A stretch of DNA of 47,509 nucleotides from a virus: positions 1 to 47,509 of the IMG/VR virus record IMGVR_UViG_3300042387_002469, one strand, 5' to 3'. The position numbers were made by a program, and so were the translations under genes. Below, in pieces: positions 10,948-19,049 of this stretch (the first letter of the stretch is position 1; the number at the start of each line of letters is the position of its first letter). The notes below the pieces were generated by a model. That model made no database searches. It was not told the DNA's origin and saw nothing but the letters and a program-made list of their open reading frames with translations.

Positions 10948-10959
10948 TATTTATAATAA
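10947..10959 (+). promoter_or_regulatory. ATATTTATAATAA element, possible late promoter
   Basis: ATATTTATAATAA, 10 bp before the ATG at 10970, near-copy of the element before 8356 (both are followed by AATAC). It precedes a gene with the same N-terminal tag. Confidence 0.4.
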
Positions 10960-10969
10960 AATACTTAAA

Positions 10970-11518
10970 ATGGATAAAGAAACTTTACGCATGCAAATGC
11001 TAGCTGGTGTGATCACAGAAAGTGAATATGCTGCTGCTATTAACCAAGAAGTTGAAAATACTGAAAAAGATTCACTTAACGAGCATTATGTTGCAGGTGG
11101 AATTGTAGGAATTGGAGCAATTACTCAAATCCCATCTCGTGCTAAAACAGATTACGAAGATGCTTTCGAATACTTTTTAAACCAAAAATACTCTATCAAT
11201 GAGGAAATGGAATCAGATAATAAAGTTGAAGCATTCCTAGATGATATGATCAACACTTCAATCCCAGAAGATTCTGAAGAAGGTGAAGAAATAAATGGTG
11301 TTTGGGAAGCTGAGGAATATGCTGATGAAGACGCTTATGGTGAAGCTGCTCAAGAATTTAAAAATGCTCATGAATATATTATGGGTAAAGGTGGAGAAAC
11401 CACTATTGAAGGAAATCCTGATGTAACATATAAAGCATTACCTAATGGAGATATTGCATATAGTTTAATTGCTACTCTAGATGAAGGTAAAGAAGTTGAA
11501 GAACCATACAACTACTAA
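10970..11518 (+). CDS. Acidic protein with N-terminal LRMQMLAGVITE tag
   Basis: A 182-aa protein of unknown function. It opens MDKETLRMQMLAGVITESEY, matching 8356 over about 20 residues; after the tag the sequence is unrelated and strongly acidic (repeated EE, DE, EEGEE). The tag ends I-T-E before S, a T4-type prohead-protease-like site. An acidic body with a cleavable N-terminal tag would suit an internal head or scaffold-associated protein, but that is inference. Confidence 0.72.
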   Translation: MDKETLRMQMLAGVITESEYAAAINQEVENTEKDSLNEHYVAGGIVGIGAITQIPSRAKTDYEDAFEYFLNQKYSINEEMESDNKVEAFLDDMINTSIPEDSEEGEEINGVWEAEEYADEDAYGEAAQEFKNAHEYIMGKGGETTIEGNPDVTYKALPNGDIAYSLIATLDEGKEVEEPYNY

Positions 11519-11519
11519 G

Positions 11520-11756
11520 ATGAACCCAAAAGATACAATTACAGTAGACGTTCCTCTATTCATTCGCTTATTGGAATATGCTCGTGAAGATGCTAACACA
11601 GATATGGATCTACACGATTTAGCAGAAAATATCATTGGTTTAAGCGAAGACGGAGAAGTTCTAACAATGGACGACTACAATTCAATTGTAGGTACAACTG
11701 AAGAAGAAATCGCTGAACGTAGAATGCTGCAAGTAAGAGCAGGTATTATCAAATAA
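11520..11756 (+). CDS. Small acidic protein with C-terminal RAGIIK tag
   Basis: A 78-aa protein; the ATG at 11520 is chosen because it follows the previous stop by one base, and an upstream in-frame ATG would overlap 38 bp of coding. The core VDVPLFIRLLEYAREDA then MDLHDLAENIIGLSE and LTMDDYNSIVG is compact and helical. It ends ERRMLQVRAGIIK, shared with the end of the 7370 protein. Confidence 0.75.
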   Translation: MNPKDTITVDVPLFIRLLEYAREDANTDMDLHDLAENIIGLSEDGEVLTMDDYNSIVGTTEEEIAERRMLQVRAGIIK

Positions 11757-11757
11757 G

Positions 11758-11871
11758 ATGGCTAAAGCAAGAAAAAAAGGCAAGAAAGGCCGTAACAAAA
11801 CCAATTTGGCAAAGTACCTTAAAATGATCGCTAAAAACGAGCAATTACTAAGCCAGTACAAGACGGCTTAG
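11758..11871 (+). CDS. Tiny basic protein
   Basis: A 37-aa ORF starting one base after the previous stop (taagATG). The first half is almost all Lys/Arg/Gly (MAKARKKGKKGRNK) and the second half is helical (LAKYLKMIAKNEQLLSQYK). It is probably nucleic-acid binding; expression is supported by tight spacing and by the terminator that follows about 70 bp later. Confidence 0.6.
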   Translation: MAKARKKGKKGRNKTNLAKYLKMIAKNEQLLSQYKTA

Positions 11872-11938
11872 GACCGTTTGCTAGTTATAGCAAGAGAATA
11901 CTTTTCACCGCTATCAAAGGTATTTTCAAAAAATTAAG

Positions 11939-11967
11939 AGAGCTTGGATTTTCCAAGCTCTTTTTTT
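11939..11967 (+). terminator. Rho-independent terminator
   Basis: Perfect 10-bp stem AGAGCTTGGA / TCCAAGCTCT with a TTT loop, followed by T-run. It closes the 10970-11871 unit. Confidence 0.92.
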
Positions 11968-11974
11968 ATCTTTA
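11944..11974 (+). promoter_or_regulatory. Bacteroidota-type promoter inside terminator
   Basis: TTG (11944-11946), exactly 20 bp, then TATCTTTA (11967-11974), four bases before the ATG at 11979. The -33 lies in the terminator stem, so the end of one unit doubles as the promoter of the next. Confidence 0.55.
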
Positions 11975-11978
11975 AGTT

Positions 11979-12914
11979 ATGAGAAAGAAACCTCCTGTTA
12001 TACTCAAAGAAGTAAGAGAAAAACAATTACCACAAATAGACTACGCAACACAAAAGTCTATTTCGTACTCTCAAATGTCTATGTTCAATGAGTGCCCTAA
12101 AAAATGGTCACTACAATATAGAGAAGGACATAAGCAATTTACTTCTTCCATTCATACTGTTTTTGGAACTGCACTACACGAAACGCTCCAACATTACCTT
12201 ACAGTAATGTATGAGCAAAGTGGAGCAGCAGCAGATCGTTTAAACACATCTGAAATGCTAGAGGAAAAACTTCGTGAAGAATATAAAACCCAATACAAAG
12301 CAAACAACAACCAACACTTTGTATCCCCAGATGAATTGAGAGAGTTTTATGAGGACGGAGTAGCAATTATAAGAGAGTTAGCAAAGGACAAAACAAAATA
12401 TTTTGGTAAACGAGGATGGCATTTAGTTGGATGTGAAGTTCCTATTATAGTAACTCCAAACCCCAAATTACAAAACGTAATGTTCCAAGGGTATTTAGAT
12501 GTTGTTTTATACAACGAAAAAACAAACAAAATCAAGATTATTGATATCAAAACTAGTAGACAAGGTTGGGGTAAGAAAGAAAAAGCTGATCAAAACAAAC
12601 AACTCCAACTTATTACCTACAAAAAGTATTTTTCTGAACTATACAATTTCCCAATAGATAATATTGATGTTGAGTTTATGATTGTGAAACGTAAAGTATT
12701 TGAAAGTGACCTTTATGTTATCAAACGCGTTCAAATATTTAAACCAACATCTGGTAAAGTGAAATTAAATAGAGTTGCTAAAACGATTAATTCATTTTTA
12801 GAACAAGCATTTGATCGCAATGGTTTTAAAGATGTAGACCACCAACCAAGAGAAAACAATAATTGCAAGTGGTGTCCATTTTATAAAACTCATCTATGTT
12901 CTGCGACCTACTGA
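11979..12914 (+). CDS. PD-(D/E)XK nuclease, Cas4/RecB-like with Cys cluster
   Basis: Predicted DNA exonuclease of the RecB/Cas4 superfamily. In order: FNECPKKW with C39, the family His in GTALHETL (H67), catalytic D174 (GYLDVVL) and D189-x-K191 (IIDIKTS), then three C-terminal cysteines C296, C299 and C307. C39 plus the three C-terminal cysteines is the four-cysteine arrangement that binds an Fe-S cluster in Cas4 and AddB. It probably acts in phage recombination or host-DNA processing. Starts in the AAGTTATG context under its own promoter. Confidence 0.87.
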   Translation: MRKKPPVILKEVREKQLPQIDYATQKSISYSQMSMFNECPKKWSLQYREGHKQFTSSIHTVFGTALHETLQHYLTVMYEQSGAAADRLNTSEMLEEKLREEYKTQYKANNNQHFVSPDELREFYEDGVAIIRELAKDKTKYFGKRGWHLVGCEVPIIVTPNPKLQNVMFQGYLDVVLYNEKTNKIKIIDIKTSRQGWGKKEKADQNKQLQLITYKKYFSELYNFPIDNIDVEFMIVKRKVFESDLYVIKRVQIFKPTSGKVKLNRVAKTINSFLEQAFDRNGFKDVDHQPRENNNCKWCPFYKTHLCSATY

Positions 12915-12940
12915 TCTCCTCATATATGTATATCCGATAA

Positions 12941-12948
12941 TATAAATA
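12941..12948 (+). promoter_or_regulatory. TATAAATA element
   Basis: Exact T4-late-type octamer in the short gap between the nuclease and the ribbon-helix-helix gene, 9 bp before the ATG at 12958. Significance uncertain in such AT-rich DNA. Confidence 0.3.
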
Positions 12949-12957
12949 ATAAAATCT

Positions 12958-13155
12958 ATGAGTGAAAAAAACCAACAGTTAACTAGCGTCAAGCTAGACA
13001 AAGACTTGTTTGAGCAATTCAAAGTAGAATGCATTAAACGAAAGTTTAGCTTCCAAAAATTGAGCGAACGAGCAGTTCATCTTTACTTAACAAGTGATGA
13101 ATTCAGAAAACAAATCCACAACCACAATGATTTAAGTTGGGAGACAGAAGAGTAA
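12958..13155 (+). CDS. Ribbon-helix-helix-like small protein
   Basis: A 65-aa protein with the pattern of a ribbon-helix-helix DNA-binding domain: a beta strand LTSVKLDKDLFEQFKVEC, then KRKFSFQKLSERAVHLYLTS as the second helix. It could act as a transcriptional repressor of neighbouring genes. No operator was identified. Confidence 0.6.
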   Translation: MSEKNQQLTSVKLDKDLFEQFKVECIKRKFSFQKLSERAVHLYLTSDEFRKQIHNHNDLSWETEE

Positions 13156-13168
13156 TTTCTTACATTTA
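13137..13168 (+). promoter_or_regulatory. Promoter of the glycan cluster
   Basis: TTG (13137-13139), 21 bp, then TACATTTA (13161-13168), matching the Bacteroidota TTG / TAnnTTT pattern, 15 bp before the first glycosyltransferase start. It could serve the long co-directional run to 29 kb. Confidence 0.5.
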
Positions 13169-13183
13169 AAACAAAATAGTTAT

Positions 13184-14623
13184 ATGAATTCAAGTTTTAA
13201 GTACTTACCGCAAAACGAGCGGAAAAAAATCATGCTAATTTGTGACGACATTCGAGTACACTCCGGTGTAGCGACAGTAGCACGTGAATTAGTATTGAAC
13301 ACAGCCCAACATTTCAATTGGGTAAACATTGCAGGTGCAATCAAACACCCTGAACAAGGTAAACGATTTGATATTTCTGCAGACACAAACGCAAATACAG
13401 GTTTAACAGATGCTTCTGTATTTTTATATCCAGTAGACGGATATGGAAATCCTGATTTGATTCGTCAATTAATTGCAATGGAAAAACCTGATGCAATTAT
13501 GTTGATTACTGACCCAAGGTATTTTGAATGGTTATTTCAAATCGAAAACGAGATTAGAAAAACAATGCCAATCATTTACTTGAACATTTGGGATGATTAC
13601 CCAGCTCCATTGTACAATAAAGCGTTTTATGAGTCATGTGACGCGTTGTTGGCAATTTCAAAGCAAACAAAATTAATCAATGAGCTTGTTTTAGGTGAGA
13701 AAGCAAAGAAAAAAGTAATTGAATATGTTCCTCATGGTTTGAACCAAGAAATGTATTATCCAATTGAAAAAGAGGATGAAGTAAAAGAACTAGAGCAATT
13801 CAAAGCAAATTTGTTTGGTGGTAAAGAAAAGGATTTTATTGTATTCTTCAATTCAAGAAACATTCGACGCAAACAAATTCCTGACACAATGCTTGCCTTT
13901 AGAATTTTCTTAGATACGTTGCCTAAAGAAAAAGCAGAAAAATGTGCTTTGGTAATGCATACTGAAATTGTAAGTGAGCATGGTACAGATTTGGAAGCAG
14001 TTAGAAAAATTTTATTTCCAAACTATCCTGAAGCAGTTTATTTCTCAACAAACCGTTTAGACACTAAACAATTAAACCAATTGTATAATATTGCAGATGC
14101 TCAAATCCTATTGACATCAAACGAAGGTTGGGGTCTATCATTAACAGAGGCAATTTTAGCAGGAACTGTAATTATTGCTAATGTAACTGGTGGAATGCAA
14201 GACCAAATGAAATTTGAAGACGAATATGGTAATTGGTTTGAACCAACTCCAAAACTACCTTCAAACCATACAGGACGTTTGAGAAACCATGGTTGCTGGG
14301 CATTCCCCGTTTATCCAACAAACCGCTCAATTCAAGGTTCACCTAAAACTCCTTATATTTGGGATGATAGATGTACAGCTGAAGATGCAGCTGCTCGAAT
14401 TGCTGAAGTATATGCTTTAGATAAAGAAACAAGAGATGGTCTTGGTAAAACAGGTCGTCATTGGGCAGTAAATGAAGCAGGCTTTACAGGTGAAGCTATG
14501 GGAGAAAGAGCAATTAACGCGATAGATCAATTATTTAACACGTGGACTCCACGAGAAAAATATGAGCTAATCAACGTTAATGACGTTAAAGAAGACACAA
14601 TTGATCACGAATTTGTATATTAA
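13184..14623 (+). CDS. GT-B glycosyltransferase (GT4-like)
   Basis: A 479-aa glycosyltransferase with two Rossmann-like halves. N-terminal half: LICDDIRVHSGVATVARELV (acceptor side). C-terminal half: IVFFNSRNIRRKQIPDTML and the donor-site ADAQILLTSNEGWGLSLTEAILAG with the E-x7-E spacing typical of GT4-family enzymes. It probably transfers a sugar from a nucleotide sugar; donor and acceptor are unknown. First gene of the glycan cluster, with its own promoter, and 6 bp before the next glycosyltransferase. Confidence 0.85.
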   Translation: MNSSFKYLPQNERKKIMLICDDIRVHSGVATVARELVLNTAQHFNWVNIAGAIKHPEQGKRFDISADTNANTGLTDASVFLYPVDGYGNPDLIRQLIAMEKPDAIMLITDPRYFEWLFQIENEIRKTMPIIYLNIWDDYPAPLYNKAFYESCDALLAISKQTKLINELVLGEKAKKKVIEYVPHGLNQEMYYPIEKEDEVKELEQFKANLFGGKEKDFIVFFNSRNIRRKQIPDTMLAFRIFLDTLPKEKAEKCALVMHTEIVSEHGTDLEAVRKILFPNYPEAVYFSTNRLDTKQLNQLYNIADAQILLTSNEGWGLSLTEAILAGTVIIANVTGGMQDQMKFEDEYGNWFEPTPKLPSNHTGRLRNHGCWAFPVYPTNRSIQGSPKTPYIWDDRCTAEDAAARIAEVYALDKETRDGLGKTGRHWAVNEAGFTGEAMGERAINAIDQLFNTWTPREKYELINVNDVKEDTIDHEFVY

Positions 14624-14629
14624 AAAGTT

Positions 14630-15925
14630 ATGGACAAACCAGTATTTGTAATTAGTTGCCCAATCGACACTTATAGTGGATATGGAGCACGTTCTCGCGA
14701 TATCGTTAAAGCGATTATTGAAATGGATAAATATGACGTTAAGATTTTATCTCAACGTTGGGGAGCAACTCCATTTGGATTTATCCAAGCACACCCTGAA
14801 TGGGAATTTTTAACCCAACATATTTTAAATTCCCCTCAACTCCCAGCACAACCTGAAATTTGGATGCAAATTACGGTTCCAAATGAATTTCAACCAATAG
14901 GAAAATTTAATATTGGATGTACAGCAGGAATTGAAACAACAGTAGCACCAGCTGAATGGGTTGAAGGATGTGGTCGTATGAATTTGATTTTAGGTTCTTC
15001 TGAACACACAATCAAAGTACTTAAAGAAAGTAAATTTGAAAAACGTGACCAAAAAACAAACCAACCAGTAGGATTTATTGAGTGGAAAGGTGATAATAGT
15101 GAAGTAATTTTTGAAGGTGCTAACACAGACATTTACAAACCAATCAAATCAACTTTTGATTTATCTAATGTAAAAGAAGAATTTGCTTATCTATTTGTAG
15201 GACATTGGATCCCAGGACAATTAGGTGAAGATAGAAAAAATGTAGGTTTGCTTATAAAAGCATTTTACGAAACATTCAAAAACAAATCCAAAAAACCAGC
15301 TTTAATTTTAAAAACATCTCAAGTAGGTTCCTCTTATATGGACCGAGATGAATTAATTAAGAAAATTCAAGCAATTAGAGCAACTGTAAAATCAAACAAT
15401 ATCCCAAATGTTTATCTGTTACATGGTGAATTTACAGATGAAGAAATGAATCAAATCTATAACCACTCTAAAGTTAAAGCTATGGTTAGCTTAACTAAAG
15501 GAGAAGGATTTGGTCGTCCATTACTCGAATTTTCACTTGTAAACAAACCAATTATCACAACAAATTGGAGTGGACATACAGATTACCTAAACCCAGAATT
15601 TACAACACTTCTACCAGGTACAATGACAAATGTTCATGAGTCAGCTGCAAATCATATGTTGATGAAAGAAGCTGAATGGTTTAGTGTAGATACAGGTCAT
15701 GTAGGACACTATTTAAAAGATGTATTTGAAAATTATAAAGGATATGCTGAAAAAGCAAAACGTCAAGGTTTCCAATCACGTACCAAATTCTCGTTTGACG
15801 CAATGAAAGAAAAACTTGATAAGCTATTCACTGAAAAAATTCCTGAATTTCCAAAACAAGTTCAATTGCAGTTACCTAAATTGAAAAAAATTGAATTACC
15901 AAAACTTAAAAAAGTAGAACAATAA
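14630..15925 (+). CDS. GT-B glycosyltransferase (GT4-like)
   Basis: A 431-aa glycosyltransferase. It opens VISCPIDTYSGYGARSRDIV, and the donor half has HSKVKAMVSLTKGEGFGRPLLEF followed by PIITTNWSGHTDYL. The C-terminal 40 residues form a repetitive Lys/Leu/Pro tail (LQLPKLKKIELPKLKK) that may bind membrane or a partner. Its stop overlaps the next start by one base (taATG). It is a different subfamily from 13184 although adjacent. Confidence 0.85.
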   Translation: MDKPVFVISCPIDTYSGYGARSRDIVKAIIEMDKYDVKILSQRWGATPFGFIQAHPEWEFLTQHILNSPQLPAQPEIWMQITVPNEFQPIGKFNIGCTAGIETTVAPAEWVEGCGRMNLILGSSEHTIKVLKESKFEKRDQKTNQPVGFIEWKGDNSEVIFEGANTDIYKPIKSTFDLSNVKEEFAYLFVGHWIPGQLGEDRKNVGLLIKAFYETFKNKSKKPALILKTSQVGSSYMDRDELIKKIQAIRATVKSNNIPNVYLLHGEFTDEEMNQIYNHSKVKAMVSLTKGEGFGRPLLEFSLVNKPIITTNWSGHTDYLNPEFTTLLPGTMTNVHESAANHMLMKEAEWFSVDTGHVGHYLKDVFENYKGYAEKAKRQGFQSRTKFSFDAMKEKLDKLFTEKIPEFPKQVQLQLPKLKKIELPKLKKVEQ

Positions 15926-16389
15926 TGCAACACGAAGAAATCATTAATTGTCCTAAATCAGGAGGTGACTTGTGCTATAAAGTACAAGTTGCCCCTGAAA
16001 TTTATAACTACATGAGTTTATCTTGTGGTTTTTGGACAAACTCATTTATGACTGAAGACCATGAATTTTATATGCAACAAATGGAAACATTGCCTGAGTT
16101 GTATAAAGATTTAGCTTGGAAAGATCCTCAAACAGGTTTAATTTGGTTACCAAATACTATCAACAATCTTGAACAAGGTATGGTATTTGCTAATGGTACA
16201 AACGCTTCAAACTGGAAATGGGCTGCTGTTAAAGCAATTGAAATCCCTAAAAAAGAACAGAAAAACCACCCAATCCCAGGTAAACCAGGAGAATTTATGA
16301 AATTCAAAATGGATATGAAAAACATGCAACTTTTTGAAGAGCGTGATTATATTGAAGCCCTTTCGTATATTGGAATATTACCAAATTAA
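15925..16389 (+). CDS. Protein of unknown function in glycan cluster
   Basis: A 154-aa protein wedged between glycosyltransferases with a one-base overlap upstream and 5 bp downstream. It is rich in Trp, Met and Tyr (WLPNTINNLEQGMVFANG, NASNWKWAAVKAIEIP), with no recognised catalytic motif. The tight spacing suggests a partner of its neighbours, but the function is not determined. Confidence 0.75.
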   Translation: MQHEEIINCPKSGGDLCYKVQVAPEIYNYMSLSCGFWTNSFMTEDHEFYMQQMETLPELYKDLAWKDPQTGLIWLPNTINNLEQGMVFANGTNASNWKWAAVKAIEIPKKEQKNHPIPGKPGEFMKFKMDMKNMQLFEERDYIEALSYIGILPN

Positions 16390-16394
16390 GATAC

Positions 16395-17018
16395 ATGAAA
16401 ATAAGTTATGCTATCACAGTATGTAATGAATTTAAAGAAATTCAACGTTTAGTGCACTTTTTGCTTCAACACAAACGCATACAAGACAATATTGTGATTT
16501 TATTTGATGAAGCAAATGGTGACCCTGAAGTGGAGGCATTCCTTCGCTCCCACTCCCAAAATGGAGAGTTTATGTGGCATAAAGGAAAATTTGATCGCCA
16601 TTTTGCAGACTGGAAAAACAAACTATCCAGTTTTTGCAAAGGCGATTATATTTTCCAAATTGACGCTGATGAAATCCCAAATGAAAACCTAATTGCTGTT
16701 TTACCTGAATTATTAGAAGAAAACGAAAACATTGATGTTTTCCTAGTCCCTCGAGTAAACACAGTAGAAGGTTTAACTCCCGAACACATTGCAAAATGGG
16801 GTTGGAGAGTAAATGATGAAGGCTGGGTTAATTGGCCTGATTATCAATGGCGAATCTGGAAGAATAAACCTGAAATTCAGTGGGTAAATAAAGTACATGA
16901 ACGTTTAGATGGATTTAAAATGTATACAGCAATGCCAGATGTAGAATATTTTGCTTTATATCACCCAAAAACAATTGAAAAACAAGAAAAACAAAATCAG
17001 TTATACGATACAATTTAA
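16395..17018 (+). CDS. GT2-family glycosyltransferase
   Basis: A 207-aa single-domain GT-A fold enzyme. ISYAITVCNEFKEIQRLV is the nucleotide-binding opening; FQIDADEIP carries the D-x-D motif near 95-99. Downstream, WPDYQWRIWKN and a HERLDGF-type segment match the family of short glycan transferases that act on O-antigen-like structures. Donor unknown. Confidence 0.82.
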   Translation: MKISYAITVCNEFKEIQRLVHFLLQHKRIQDNIVILFDEANGDPEVEAFLRSHSQNGEFMWHKGKFDRHFADWKNKLSSFCKGDYIFQIDADEIPNENLIAVLPELLEENENIDVFLVPRVNTVEGLTPEHIAKWGWRVNDEGWVNWPDYQWRIWKNKPEIQWVNKVHERLDGFKMYTAMPDVEYFALYHPKTIEKQEKQNQLYDTI

Positions 17019-17021
17019 GTT

Positions 17022-18341
17022 ATGGAAGAAATTTTAAAATTAGTAGAAGAGTTTATTAAAGAAAAAGACTCTAAAAAAGAATGGATTGCTGGAAGAGATT
17101 TAGTACAATATGCAGGTAATTATTTTGATGAAAAAGAATATGTAGCTGCTGTTAAAACTTTATTAGGTGGTTGGTTAGTATTAAATCAAGAAGGTATTCG
17201 TTTCGAATCTCGTTTTCCTAAACGTTTAGGTAAAAAATTAGGTATTTTAACCAATAGTGGTTCAAGTGCTAACTTATTAATGTTAGCCGCTTTAACATCT
17301 AAACGAGGTATGAATTTACCTAAAGGGACTAAAGTATTAACTCCAATTGCAGGATTTCCAACCACTATTAACCCTATTCTCCAATTAGGATTTACCCCAG
17401 TATTTGTAGACATTGAATTAGATTCATTAAATTTGGATTTAGATCAAGTAGAACAAAAATTAAAAGAAGATCCTGAAATTAAAGTAATCACATTTGCTCA
17501 CGTGTTAGGTAATCCACCAAACATGGATCGTTTAATGGAACTTATAGAAAAATACAATTTGATTCTTCTTGAAGATTGTTGTGATGCTTTAGGTTCAACA
17601 TATAAAGGACAAATGCTTGGTTCATTTGGCAAAATGGCTAGCTGCTCTTTCTACCCAGCACACCACATTACAATGGGTGAAGGTGGATTTGTAGCTTGTA
17701 ATGATATGGAAACAGAACGTATCCTAAGAAGCTTTAGAGATTGGGGTCGTGGTTGTTACTGTGTAGGTAAACAAAACCAACTTGAATGTGGTATGTGTAA
17801 CCAACGCTTCAATAATTGGCTACCAGCATTACCAGACGATGTATTTGATCACAAATATGTTTATGAAGAAATTGGTTACAATTTAAAACCAATTGAAATG
17901 CAAGCTGCTATGGCATTTATTCAAATGCAAAAACTAGAAGAAATTGGACAAATTCGTCGTAAAAACCATAAATTGATTACTTCAATATTTGAAAAATATA
18001 GCGAATATTTCATTTTACCTAAAGCAACTGAACATTCTGACCCAGATTGGTTTGCAGTAGCATTAACAGTAAAAGATGGAGCTGGATTTACACGTGCTGA
18101 ATTTTGTCAATTCCTAGAAGCAAATAAAATCCAAACACGTCCTTACTTTGCAGGTAACATTATGTTACAACCAGCATATGAAGGAATCATGGATGCAGAA
18201 CAAGTAATTAAAGACTTTCCAGTTGCAAGAAAAGTAACTACAGATACATTCTTCTTAGGTTGTAGCCCAGTTATTACAGAAGAGCAAATTGAATATATTG
18301 GTACAATCGTAGATAAATTTTTTAACACGTTAAATAAATAA
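17022..18341 (+). CDS. rfbH: RfbH-type PMP-dependent 3-dehydrase (DegT family)
   Basis: Predicted CDP-4-keto-6-deoxyhexose 3-dehydrase, which removes the C3 hydroxyl on the route to 3,6-dideoxyhexoses. The 439-aa length fits RfbH/E1. DegT/StrS fold: GILTNSGSSANLLML (79-ff), EDCCDALGS near 184-191. The usual PLP lysine is replaced by His in SFYPAHHITMGEGG (H214-H215), the hallmark of this dehydrase group, and cysteines C245, C247, C256 and C259 fit the [2Fe-2S] cluster. The matching reductase (E3) is not in the window and may be host-supplied. Confidence 0.9.
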   Translation: MEEILKLVEEFIKEKDSKKEWIAGRDLVQYAGNYFDEKEYVAAVKTLLGGWLVLNQEGIRFESRFPKRLGKKLGILTNSGSSANLLMLAALTSKRGMNLPKGTKVLTPIAGFPTTINPILQLGFTPVFVDIELDSLNLDLDQVEQKLKEDPEIKVITFAHVLGNPPNMDRLMELIEKYNLILLEDCCDALGSTYKGQMLGSFGKMASCSFYPAHHITMGEGGFVACNDMETERILRSFRDWGRGCYCVGKQNQLECGMCNQRFNNWLPALPDDVFDHKYVYEEIGYNLKPIEMQAAMAFIQMQKLEEIGQIRRKNHKLITSIFEKYSEYFILPKATEHSDPDWFAVALTVKDGAGFTRAEFCQFLEANKIQTRPYFAGNIMLQPAYEGIMDAEQVIKDFPVARKVTTDTFFLGCSPVITEEQIEYIGTIVDKFFNTLNK

Positions 18342-18344
18342 ACC

Positions 18345-19049
18345 ATGAAAAAATATTTAATCCTTACATATTCTACAGGCCAAACAGAACTAACATCCTA
18401 TACATACCCTTTTTTAGAAAGATACTGTGAAAATCATAATATTGATCTTCTTATTACAAGAGAAAAACCTTTTCATATAAAAGAAAAATTTGACCAACAG
18501 AATCAAGAATGGGCTTTAGGTGGAGGAGAAAGACTATACGCATATGATTTATTTAACCTATATGATAGAATATTATGGATAGGGTCAGATGTGCTAGTAC
18601 AACCTTATGCGCCTAATATTTTTGTAGAAACTCCAACAGGGTATGTAAGTGGGTTTGTAGAACATAGAAAAGGAGAACCTCATCACGCTGGGGATATTTG
18701 TGGAGATTGCTATAATGCTTTTGGAATACTTCCTGATCAGTATATTAATATTGATGTAATGATGGTAGATAAAGAATTAAAAGAAATATATAATTATAAT
18801 AACAAAGATTTAATAAATAATATACATAAAGGAAAATGGGTGTATCAAGATTATTTTAATTATTACATTAAAAATAATAATATCCCATTATTTGATTTAG
18901 GATATAAATGGAATTGTATGATTTCAAAATATCTTTATACAAATACTCCTCTTCCTAATGATTGGTATTTTATGCATGTCACTGGAATAAGTGGGGAACA
19001 AAGGATAAATTTTTTAAAGAATTATTTAACTTCAAATGGAATGATATGA
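18345..19049 (+). CDS. Glycosyltransferase-like protein, GT8-type pattern
   Basis: A 234-aa GT-A-like protein. It opens YLILTYSTGQTELT; the segment YDLFNLYDRILWIGSDVLVQP has the position of a DxD site but reads S-D, as in some GT8-like enzymes, and the late HVTG (near 217-220) is a common metal-binding His position in that fold. Overlaps the next gene by 4 bp. AT-richer than the genes before it. Activity is plausible, not proven. Confidence 0.65.
   Translation: MKKYLILTYSTGQTELTSYTYPFLERYCENHNIDLLITREKPFHIKEKFDQQNQEWALGGGERLYAYDLFNLYDRILWIGSDVLVQPYAPNIFVETPTGYVSGFVEHRKGEPHHAGDICGDCYNAFGILPDQYINIDVMMVDKELKEIYNYNNKDLINNIHKGKWVYQDYFNYYIKNNNIPLFDLGYKWNCMISKYLYTNTPLPNDWYFMHVTGISGEQRINFLKNYLTSNGMI

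Noticed and set aside
18962-19045. Earlier start for the GT2 protein at 19046
   Set aside because: It would overlap 88 bp of the previous gene; the ATGA overlap and family opening support 19046.
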